Made by a program: the position numbers and the translations under genes. Positions 1 through 5,530 of a stretch of DNA of 6,684 bases are shown here, in pieces. Source of the stretch: Jonesiaceae bacterium UBA3555 (GTDB lineage Bacteria > Actinomycetota > Actinomycetes > Actinomycetales > Cellulomonadaceae); NCBI GenBank assembly GCA_002376595.1, contig DFNY01000117.1, positions 1-6,684 on the forward strand. Direction: 5' to 3'. The number at the start of each line of letters is the position of its first letter. Position 1 is the first letter of the stretch. Under the pieces are notes generated by a model, which was not told the origin of the DNA, made no database searches, and saw only the letters and a list, made by a program, of their open reading frames with translations.

Positions 1-1
1 C

Positions 2-1060
2 TTGTTCACCACAACCGATTCCCACGGCAAACGCGCGCTTGCTAGCGGTGTGATTGCGGTTCCGCAGGCAGTGGATGCGAGCGCCAAAACACCACTGGTG
101 CTGTGGACCCATGGCACAAAGGGCGTTGCTCCTGCGTGTTCGCCTAGCGTCACTGGTTTGTCTTTCTCGCCGCTTTCGGTTCCTGCTGTGGATCAGTTGG
201 CGAGCAACAACTGGGCCATGGTTGCTCCAGACATGATGAGCTTGGATGTTGATGCTTCTGCTCCGTATTTGATTGGTCAGGGCGAAGCGAGCATTGCGCT
301 GGATGCGGTGCGAGCCGCTCAGCAACTGAGCGTAGAGGATCTGTTTTCTACGGAGACCACCCTTGATGAACCCACTAAGAGCGCGAGCATTTTCGCTGAT
401 GAAGTGACCTTATGGGGGCATTCGCAGGGCGGCCATAGTGCGTTGTGGGCTGCCCAGTATGCTGGGCAGTACGCTCCGGAGGTAACCATTGCAGGCACGG
501 CTGCGCTGGCTCCTGCTGCGACTCCTTCGCAGCTCAATCTGACGCGCGGTAATAGCAGCGCCACGTTGGTGAGTGCGTTGTTCTCCAGTTATGTGGTGGA
601 CGCGTATTCACAGGCGTATGCGGATGTTTCTACCCGGGATTTGGTTCGCTTTGGTGCGAACCCGATTGTGGATTCGCTTTCATCGCGTTGCCTTGATGCT
701 TCTATGTTTGGTTCGGCGCTGACATATGGGGCGCTTGGCGCTGATGCATCCACTATCCTCAAGCCTGTTGGTGAGAGTTCACCGCTGGTTACTCGCCTAG
801 CCGAGAACGCAGTGAAGGGCACGTTCACACAGCCCGTGTTCTTGGGTTGGGGCAGCAGCGATGAGGCTATTTCCGCGCAATCTCAGCAAGATTTCGCTGA
901 TGCGCAGTGCGCTGCGGGCACTAACCTCACCATCCGTGAATATCAGGGAAATACTCACATGGGAGTCCTTGGAAAGGACTCCGCGCTTCCCGACGAACTG
1001 GTTGCGTGGACCGCAGATCGTTTCGCTGGGAAGCCGGTGCAGTCGTCGTGTGAGTCCTGA
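2..1060 (+). CDS. Secretory-lipase-type alpha/beta hydrolase, 5' partial
   Basis: The reading frame is open from the left edge to a TGA at 1058-1060 (352 codons in the window). The first codon is TTG with no visible ribosome site, so it is almost certainly an internal Leu, and the true start and any signal peptide lie outside. The opening TTTDSHG segment resembles the start of the conserved part of actinobacterial secretory lipases. Numbering from base 2, the nucleophile elbow is GHSQGG with Ser141, Asp287 (GWGSSDEA) is the likely acid and His319 (GNTHMG) the likely base. His37-Gly38 in WTHGTKG sits where the oxyanion loop is expected, and GQGEASIALDAVRAA is also family-like. Four cysteines (46, 230, 303, 350) could form disulfides, which fits an exported enzyme. 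The expected role is hydrolysis of acylglycerols or other esters outside the cell; the substrate is unknown. It converges on the DUF1295 gene with a 26-bp gap and no obvious terminator. Confidence 0.85.
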   Translation: MFTTTDSHGKRALASGVIAVPQAVDASAKTPLVLWTHGTKGVAPACSPSVTGLSFSPLSVPAVDQLASNNWAMVAPDMMSLDVDASAPYLIGQGEASIALDAVRAAQQLSVEDLFSTETTLDEPTKSASIFADEVTLWGHSQGGHSALWAAQYAGQYAPEVTIAGTAALAPAATPSQLNLTRGNSSATLVSALFSSYVVDAYSQAYADVSTRDLVRFGANPIVDSLSSRCLDASMFGSALTYGALGADASTILKPVGESSPLVTRLAENAVKGTFTQPVFLGWGSSDEAISAQSQQDFADAQCAAGTNLTIREYQGNTHMGVLGKDSALPDELVAWTADRFAGKPVQSSCES

Positions 1061-1086
1061 ATGTAGGCGGAGCGGATGGCTAGCGG

Positions 1087-1980
1087 CTAACCCTTCTTGC
1101 CTATGATTGGCAGGAGCACCGGGGTTGTCTTTTTGTAGTTCTCGTACTCCGAGTCCCCACCCCAACGCTTGTTGGATCTCTTTTCAAGTAGCGGAACTCC
1201 GGACACAAAGTTCAGCAAGATGAACACGAACACCGGTGAGAACAGCGCAACATACGACCATCCATACATCACTGGGAACGCTATTACTGCGATTCCCAGC
1301 CACAGCAGGATCTCTCCAAAGTAGTTGGGGTGACGCGATAGCTTCCATAGCCCGGTGGTGATGAAGCGGTCCTTATTGGCTGGGTCGGCTCGGAACTCCG
1401 ACTTTTGTGAGTCTGCAATTACTTCTATGGAGAAGCCTGCAATCCAGAGTAGTGCGCCCAGGACAAGGAACGCATCCACGGAATTCGCTGTGGTCTGTTT
1501 GGCAGTGATACCAACCCAGGCGGCTGCTGCCGTGAAGGTGATCCACAGTCCTTGGATGTTCCACACGTTGAAGAACCTCAATGCATCATGTTTGATGTCA
1601 TCGAATCTTCCGTCTTTTCCAGACTTCCTCACGCGTAGGAACAAGAAACTTGCAAGGCGCGCAGACCAGATCATTACGAATACTGCGATCACTATTGACC
1701 GCACCGTTGTGTGTGGGCTGAGTAGGACCAACGCGAATGTCAGGATGAAGTAGGTTGACCCGCCAAGGAGGTCAAAGAACTTCTCTGTTTTCATCCCATA
1801 CGCAGGTACGAATGCAATCCACTGCACTACATAGGCTGCAGCAACTGCCAACGCGAACAGCTTTAGCCCTGAGAGTTCCTGACTGTTCACACTGCCTGCC
1901 CACGCCACAAAGGCGCCAATGAGTACTACGAGCACTGCGATGGTCAGTTTCTTGCCGGTTCCGGTGGCGTTTTTGGCCAT
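1087..1980 (-). CDS. DUF1295 / steroid 5-alpha-reductase-like membrane protein
   Basis: This is a strongly hydrophobic protein of 297 residues from the start chosen here. A longer version would begin at an ATG at 1992 (301 residues), but the ATG at 1980 has GGAG six bases upstream while the outer ATG has no clear ribosome site. In the 301-residue numbering, membrane segments lie near 17-33, 44-64, 78-93, 97-118, 146-163, 173-193, 227-242 and 246-265. The hallmark is SRHPNYFGE at 219-227, preceded by ITTGLWKL, the C-terminal signature of DUF1295 and of the wider steroid reductase/isoprenylcysteine methyltransferase-like fold. SEYENYKKTTPVLLP near 281-295 is also typical. Characterised eukaryotic relatives reduce steroid or enoyl double bonds with NADPH, but most bacterial members have no proven substrate. 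It lies 96 bp downstream of the acyl-CoA synthetase on the same strand and may be cotranscribed. A lipid-related role is inference. Confidence 0.88.
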   Translation of the reverse strand: MAKNATGTGKKLTIAVLVVLIGAFVAWAGSVNSQELSGLKLFALAVAAAYVVQWIAFVPAYGMKTEKFFDLLGGSTYFILTFALVLLSPHTTVRSIVIAVFVMIWSARLASFLFLRVRKSGKDGRFDDIKHDALRFFNVWNIQGLWITFTAAAAWVGITAKQTTANSVDAFLVLGALLWIAGFSIEVIADSQKSEFRADPANKDRFITTGLWKLSRHPNYFGEILLWLGIAVIAFPVMYGWSYVALFSPVFVFILLNFVSGVPLLEKRSNKRWGGDSEYENYKKTTPVLLPIIGKKG

Positions 1981-1986
1981 GTCTTG

Positions 1987-1990
1987 CTCC
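1987..1990 (-). promoter_or_regulatory. Ribosome binding site deciding the DUF1295 start
   Basis: On the minus strand GGAG lies six bases before the ATG at 1980-1978. It sits inside the first codons of the longer alternative frame (ATG at 1992), whose own upstream sequence has no comparable purine run. This favours the shorter, 297-residue protein. Confidence 0.6.
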
Positions 1991-2076
1991 ATTTCAGGAA
2001 GATACGTTTAGTGCAGTTTGGAAGCGTGAGTTTGGCGGGAAGCGCTAAATGCGACCGCGATTCAGAGTTCCAAGGC

Positions 2077-3918
2077 CTACTTTTTGAGTCTCTTAGTGTC
2101 AGGTTCTAAATAGAGTTGATCAATGAAAGCGCTGGCCTGCGCAACGAATGATTGCCGCTTGAGTTTGAGCGTGGCGGTAATGTTTGCGCTTCCTGCACTG
2201 AGGTCGGTCATTAAAACGGTGAACTTGCGCACTTGCTCGCTGCGGCTGAATTGTTCGTTGGCACGTTGAATGACTTGGGCCAGCACTGACCGCAGGTTCG
2301 CGTTATCAATCTCAACGACCCCTGCTTGCGAGGTTTTCACTAACTCAAGAAGTTCTCTTTCGCCGGCGTTGAGCGCCCAGCTCGCGAGTGTCTCGTTGTC
2401 CACCACTATCAGCGAAGACAAGTACGGTTTGCCCTCTCCAACCGTTACCGCGTGAGCCACCAAAGGTTCGTTCTCAACCAGGTTCTCCCATGCCGCTGGC
2501 GTGATGGTTTTTCCGCCTGCCGTAACTATTACATCCTTTAGGCGACCTTTTAGTGTGAGCCTGCCGGATTCGTCGAGAAGCCCTATGTCCCCCGTGCGGA
2601 AGTATCCATCCACAAACGCGTCAGCGTTGTGTTCTGGGTTCTTGTAGCCAGCGAACACTCCAACGCCCTTGGCCAGAACTTCGCCCTGCGGCGAAATCCG
2701 CACGCTGGAACCGGGAATTGGAACTCCAACCGAGCCAGCGCGCTCGCTCCCAGGGAGGTTACCCGTGAGTGGTGCAGTGGTTTCGGTCAGCCCATATCCT
2801 TCCACCACCGGGACACCGATTCCCCTGAAGAACAGAGCCAAACTTGGCTCGAGTGCGGCAGCCCCACTCAGCAAATATTTGAGCTCTCCGCCCATCAATT
2901 TGCGTAGACGCGAATAGAAGAGGCGATCAAAAATCTTGTGCTTCACGCGGTCAGCCAAAGAATGCGAGCGTCCCTGCTCCAAGTCCTTAGCCCAATTCAC
3001 CGCACACGAATCAGCAGCCTTCCACAGCTTAGAAAGCCTCTTCTCAGATGCGGCCAATCCAGCCGCCGAGTGAATCTTCTGGAGGACGCGTGGAACAACC
3101 ACGAGGAAGGTTGGTTTGAGCTCGGACAACGTAGGAACTACCGATTTTGGGTCACCCAAATGCGCAATGGTCATACCGCTTGCCAGGCACACCAGTTGCA
3201 AGCCGCGCGCCAATACGTGAGCAAGGGGAAGGAAGATAATCGTCCGGCCGCCTTCCCAAATGACGTCGGAGTAGGCGGCCGCAATGTTGAGAACCTGACC
3301 CAGAAGATTGCCGTGAGTGATGAGCGCTGCTTTAGGTTCGCCAGTGGTTCCAGATGTGTAAACAATGGTTGCGACGTCGTCCTGAGTAGCAATTTCACGT
3401 CGGGCATTTAGCTCTTCATAATGGCCTTGACCTCGTTCCTTCAGGGCTACAAATTGGTCATCCAGCTGCTCTATGTGCAGTTCAATACTCAACTCGTGGG
3501 CCGCTTGAAGTAACTTCTCCGATTGTTCTGGGCTCCCAGCGAAAGCTACTGCGGCACCCGAATCCTTGAGGATGTTCTTCACTTGGGTAACCGATGAGGT
3601 GTCGTACACCGGAACCACAACACCTCCGGCGTACCAGATTGCAGATTCCGCTACCGCCCACTCGTATCTGGTCTCAGACATGATGAGCACGTTTTCGGTT
3701 GGCTGCACACCGATAGCGATGAGCCCTTGAGCGGTCTGTGATACTTCCGCATCAAATTGGGAAATAGACACGTCTACCCAGCGAGTTTTTCCTTCGCTGC
3801 TAGTGGGCCGTTGAAAGGCTGTCAGCTGAGGGGTGGAAGCTAGTCGGCGCTTAACCAGATCGGTTACGTTGCGGTATCCCGAAGTGGACACCAGAGCTGG
3901 GGTGGAGAACTCACGCAA
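2077..3918 (-). CDS. Long-chain fatty acid-CoA ligase (FadD15-like AMP-forming synthetase)
   Basis: The 613-residue product belongs to the ANL adenylate-forming superfamily and has the usual length of FadD15-type enzymes. It should activate a fatty acid with ATP to an acyl-adenylate and then form acyl-CoA, in the cytoplasm or at the membrane face. Visible motifs in order are the P-loop YTSGTTGEPK (187-196), PLAHVLAR (231-238), GYGLTETTA (374-382), RTGDIG (441-446, the ATP ribose-binding Asp region) and GRLKDVIVTAGGKTITP (458-474, hinge and start of the C-terminal lid). The lid lysine is probably Lys585 in ITATLKLKR, where many relatives have LTPTLKLKR. All catalytic motifs are intact. The start is TTG at 3918-3916, supported by AGGAG five bases upstream; the only nearby upstream ATG in that frame meets a TAG after two codons. 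It is first in a possible two-gene unit with the DUF1295 gene. Chain-length specificity cannot be read from sequence. Confidence 0.93.
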   Translation of the reverse strand: MREFSTPALVSTSGYRNVTDLVKRRLASTPQLTAFQRPTSSEGKTRWVDVSISQFDAEVSQTAQGLIAIGVQPTENVLIMSETRYEWAVAESAIWYAGGVVVPVYDTSSVTQVKNILKDSGAAVAFAGSPEQSEKLLQAAHELSIELHIEQLDDQFVALKERGQGHYEELNARREIATQDDVATIVYTSGTTGEPKAALITHGNLLGQVLNIAAAYSDVIWEGGRTIIFLPLAHVLARGLQLVCLASGMTIAHLGDPKSVVPTLSELKPTFLVVVPRVLQKIHSAAGLAASEKRLSKLWKAADSCAVNWAKDLEQGRSHSLADRVKHKIFDRLFYSRLRKLMGGELKYLLSGAAALEPSLALFFRGIGVPVVEGYGLTETTAPLTGNLPGSERAGSVGVPIPGSSVRISPQGEVLAKGVGVFAGYKNPEHNADAFVDGYFRTGDIGLLDESGRLTLKGRLKDVIVTAGGKTITPAAWENLVENEPLVAHAVTVGEGKPYLSSLIVVDNETLASWALNAGERELLELVKTSQAGVVEIDNANLRSVLAQVIQRANEQFSRSEQVRKFTVLMTDLSAGSANITATLKLKRQSFVAQASAFIDQLYLEPDTKRLKK

Positions 3919-3923
3919 TGTAA

Positions 3924-3928
3924 CTCCT
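3924..3928 (-). promoter_or_regulatory. Ribosome binding site for the acyl-CoA synthetase TTG start
   Basis: On the minus strand AGGAG is followed by the five-base spacer TTACA and then TTG. This is the only well-placed ribosome site near the 5' end of the frame and is the main reason for accepting a non-ATG start. Confidence 0.6.
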
Positions 3929-3975
3929 AAGGTTTCATGGTTCGCGGACTAGTTGGGTCTCATCGAGAACTCTTT

Positions 3976-4003
3976 ACCTTATGAGCGGCAAGTGGACTCT
4001 AAA
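3976..4003 (-). promoter_or_regulatory. Candidate sigma70-type promoter of the acyl-CoA synthetase
   Basis: Reading the minus strand, TTTAGA (4003-3998) is followed by a 16-base spacer and TAAGGT (3981-3976). The -35-like box matches TTGACA at four of six positions, and the -10-like box fits the loose actinobacterial TAnnnT pattern. Transcription would start near 3969, giving a leader of about 50 bases that contains the AGGAG site. This is a by-eye call in a class where false positives are common. Confidence 0.25.
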
Positions 4004-4095
4004 GTATCGGCTCGTTGCCTGAAGCATCGCTCAGTGTCAGGTTTTCCGCATCACGAAATACATGTTTATTGATTTGACCCACAGCAACCATACAT

Positions 4096-4124
4096 GAAAT
4101 TACCTAGCCAGGCTAGGTAATTTC
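4096..4124. repeat. Perfect 29-bp palindrome (operator or bidirectional terminator-like hairpin)
   Basis: The left arm GAAATTACCTAGCC (4096-4109) and right arm GGCTAGGTAATTTC (4111-4124) are exact reverse complements around a single central A, and symmetry breaks immediately outside. As RNA this would fold as a 13-bp stem with a 3-base loop. It lies 88 bases past the stop of the DUF421 gene and 177 bases upstream of the acyl-CoA synthetase start. It could terminate the DUF421 transcript, though no good U-run follows on either strand. It could instead be a binding site for a dimeric regulator such as a TetR- or GntR-type protein. The sequence does not decide between these. Confidence 0.7.
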
Positions 4125-4165
4125 TGACTGTTTCACCATGACTTGAAAGGGGCTCGTAAGGTTCG

Positions 4166-4197
4166 CTCGCAAACTCGCAACCAACTCGCAATCGCAA
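4166..4197. repeat. Short clustered CTCGCAA repeats
   Basis: CTCGCAA occurs at 4166-4172, 4174-4180 and 4185-4191, followed at once by a truncated copy TCGCAA at 4192-4197. Copies are thus 8, 11 and about 7 bases apart, not in one fixed phase. The cluster lies 14 bases beyond the DUF421 stop codon, in its 3' untranslated region on the minus strand, where it reads TTGCGAG. I recognise no known element; it may be simple-sequence drift. Confidence 0.5.
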
Positions 4198-4211
4198 AGA
4201 ACTGACGTTGC

Positions 4212-4661
4212 CTACTTTTCTAGGCGGAAAAAGGAGAACTTGCCATTAGGCTCCAAGATAGCCAACTCGACGTCATCCAGAAACTTCACCTCTGATTGCC
4301 TAGCTGCTGTGCGTAACTCGTTGATACTTATACGCTCACGCCGCAAAGCTTTCTCATCAACATCTCCGTTCTTTACCAAGATGATCGGGCTGCCTGTAAG
4401 CCGGGTTCCCAAAACTCGCGGCCATCGCACGTTCACAAAACCAAACGCCACCGCCAACACAGCAAAGGTGGCGACTGCAACGACGCTTCCGGCAAGGCTC
4501 ACGTCGCCACGTGTAACACCTTGCTGTATGAGATCACCCATCGTTATAAACAAAAGCAAATCGAACGAACTTAACTCTCCCAATGTTGATCGCCCCGAGG
4601 CACGGGTAATTAAGTACAGGATCGAGAAAGCAACAGTTGCGCGAATTACTGTCTCACTCAT
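4212..4661 (-). CDS. DUF421 (YetF/YcaP-type) membrane protein
   Basis: The protein has 149 residues from the ATG at 4661. Extending to the TTG at 4673 is disfavoured because that codon runs into the GGAGG ribosome site, which sits five bases before the ATG. Membrane segments lie near 4-20, 30-47 and 55-76, followed by a soluble C-terminal domain (about 80-149). Family features are ASGRSTLGELSSFDLLLF (21-38), MGDLIQQGVT (41-50), SPIILVKNGDVDEKALRRER (91-110), ISINELRTAARQ (111-122) and VELAILEPNGKFSF (131-144). The layout and length match compact DUF421 members. Some Bacillus homologues are linked to spore or stress functions, but no biochemical activity is established for this type. Its ATG overlaps the TGA of the upstream gene as ATGA, so it is probably translated by coupling from the same mRNA. 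The tail domain presumably faces the cytoplasm. Confidence 0.9.
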   Translation of the reverse strand: MSETVIRATVAFSILYLITRASGRSTLGELSSFDLLLFITMGDLIQQGVTRGDVSLAGSVVAVATFAVLAVAFGFVNVRWPRVLGTRLTGSPIILVKNGDVDEKALRRERISINELRTAARQSEVKFLDDVELAILEPNGKFSFFRLEK

Positions 4662-5188
4662 GGGATCCTCCAAATATCCACCTTCACAGAGACTGCCGCC
4701 CCACCGGTAATCACACTCAAACTTCCTGAGTTCTGAATTGCGCTCGCATCATCAACTGTGCCGGAGATAGTGAGTGGCAACTGACTGAGAAGGACACTCC
4801 GGTCAAAAGTCCACTCGGTTCCACTTTGACAAGAACCGGTTGAGGTAGGTTCTGGCTTAACGGAATAGCCGCTAAACAACGCAAGCAGTTTGTCACTCAC
4901 GCACATGGTCGTTTCAGCGCTAGGCGCGGAAGTTTCAGCGGAATCACGCCCCACCAAAACCGACAACTCCATGCCGGAACCGGCCCGCACACTGCGTGGC
5001 GCTTCCACTGACAGAAGGACACCGGAGTCCATGTCGCTCATGGTCTGAGTTCGATCAAAAAAGCCAAAGCCTGAAATCAAAACAAAAATGACAACTGCCA
5101 GAAGGCAAGCCCTCCGCAGCCACACTCGTGCGTTATTTGCTTGGCCAGTTCTGACGTCATCCAATAAGTCTTTGGTTGTTGTGATCAT
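4658..5188 (-). CDS. Single-pass membrane-anchored protein of unknown function
   Basis: I do not recognise a family for this 176-residue protein. Residues 1-23 are a short polar N-terminus with Arg21, Arg25 and Arg26 just before a hydrophobic helix at about 24-44 (ACLLAVVIFVLISGFGFF). By the positive-inside rule, residues 45-176 would face outside. That part has alternating hydrophobic stretches (VLLSVEAPRSV, MELSVLVG, LPLTISGTV, AAVSVKVDIW) suggesting a small beta-rich fold, with two cysteines (96 and 120) that could pair. A Ser/Ala/Thr/Glu-rich loop lies near 82-94. No lipobox or signal-peptidase site is clear, so an uncleaved anchor is likely. The ATG at 5188 has GAGGAG nine bases upstream. 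The gene is first in an operon with DUF421, joined by a 4-base ATGA overlap, so it may be a DUF421 partner. Function is unassigned. Confidence 0.8.
   Translation of the reverse strand: MITTTKDLLDDVRTGQANNARVWLRRACLLAVVIFVLISGFGFFDRTQTMSDMDSGVLLSVEAPRSVRAGSGMELSVLVGRDSAETSAPSAETTMCVSDKLLALFSGYSVKPEPTSTGSCQSGTEWTFDRSVLLSQLPLTISGTVDDASAIQNSGSLSVITGGAAVSVKVDIWRIP
4667..4671 (-). promoter_or_regulatory. Ribosome binding site deciding the DUF421 start
   Basis: GGAGG on the minus strand lies five bases before the ATG at 4661, inside the last codons of the upstream gene. It fixes the start at 4661 and supports translation of the DUF421 protein alongside its partner. Confidence 0.65.
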
Positions 5189-5213
5189 TGAAAGAATCTC
5201 CTCGCTGGGGCAC

Positions 5214-5441
5214 TTCCTACGTTATTCCGTGGTCTGCGACCTCGCCTTCTATGTGGAAGCCAAGGCTCCATAACGACCACGAAGCACCTCGCTCCGGTTG
5301 CAGAGGTCCCACTGCTCTGAGAGGGTTAAAAAGTGCCCGGTAGAGCGAGTTCCCGTGCCACCCAGGTACCGTTTACGCTCGGCCAGTCGTATGCCACTGG
5401 AGCACGCCCGGCCAGGGAAAAGTGCGCGTAGTTCCTACGTT
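5214..5441 (+). repeat. Pair of 10-bp direct repeats flanking the divergent intergenic region
   Basis: TTCCTACGTT occurs exactly at 5214-5223 and 5432-5441, in the same orientation, 218 bases apart. One copy lies 25 bases upstream of the minus-strand start codon and the other about 90 bases upstream of the SDR start. Its core TACGT is self-complementary around the central C/G apart from one base. It may be a shared regulator site or chance. Confidence 0.3.
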
Positions 5442-5519
5442 GCATTAGGGAAAACCCGCGAGAAGCACCCAAGTGGAAACCAGACGCAGCCAGGCAGAGA
5501 TTGAATCAACGTACTGTAG

Positions 5520-5524
5520 AGGAG
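5520..5524 (+). promoter_or_regulatory. Ribosome binding site fixing the SDR start upstream of its acidic tail
   Basis: AGGAG is followed by AAAAGA and ATG at 5531. Its near-ideal sequence and spacing show that the long acidic tail is probably translated. The only in-frame ATG near the conserved domain, at codon 146 (NLMPRAF), lies inside the conserved region. Confidence 0.65.
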
Positions 5525-5530
5525 AAAAGA

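Larger units (their letters stand above)
5189..5530. other. Divergent intergenic region (342 bp), promoters not resolved
   Basis: This gap separates the minus-strand unknown protein/DUF421 operon from the plus-strand SDR gene, so promoters for both should lie here. I see ribosome sites at both ends: GAGGAG at 5198-5203 for the minus gene and AGGAG at 5520-5524 for the plus gene. There is an exact direct repeat TTCCTACGTT at 5214-5223 and 5432-5441, and a small inverted repeat CAGAG/CTCTG around 5300-5320. GTTTAC near 5370 followed by CGTATG recalls a stress sigma-factor promoter (GGTTT...GGGTAT), but the spacing is too short. No open frame here looks like a gene. Confidence 0.55.

Noticed and set aside
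1061..1086. Terminator between the convergent lipase and DUF1295 genes
   Set aside because: Only GCTAGC-type short symmetry is present, with no stable stem or U-run.
797..1165. 122-codon minus-strand open frame spanning the lipase 3' end and the DUF1295 3' end
   Set aside because: It overlaps two well-supported genes, lacks a ribosome site, and covers the lipase catalytic His region in antisense.
2938..3411. 157-codon plus-strand open frame inside the acyl-CoA synthetase gene
   Set aside because: It is antisense to the conserved adenylation domain and shows no recognisable features.
3981..4022. 13-codon plus-strand ORF starting ATGAGCGGC as a possible leader peptide
   Set aside because: It has no ribosome site and no plus-strand gene follows it.
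4240..4710. 156-codon plus-strand open frame opposite DUF421
   Set aside because: The minus-strand DUF421 protein carries conserved family motifs and a strong ribosome site; the plus frame is Arg/Thr/Ser-rich and has neither.
5368..5395. GTTTAC...CGTATG as a stress sigma-factor promoter for the SDR gene
   Set aside because: The spacer is about 12 bases where 15-17 is expected, and the -10 part matches poorly.
5281..5469. GAAGCACC direct repeat at 5281-5288 and 5462-5469
   Set aside because: An 8-mer repeated once in about 340 bases is near chance expectation.
5298..5504. 68-codon plus-strand open frame in the divergent intergenic region
   Set aside because: The product is rich in Arg, Ser and Pro with no domain-like pattern, the start is a non-ATG codon without a ribosome site, and it fills a region where promoters are expected.
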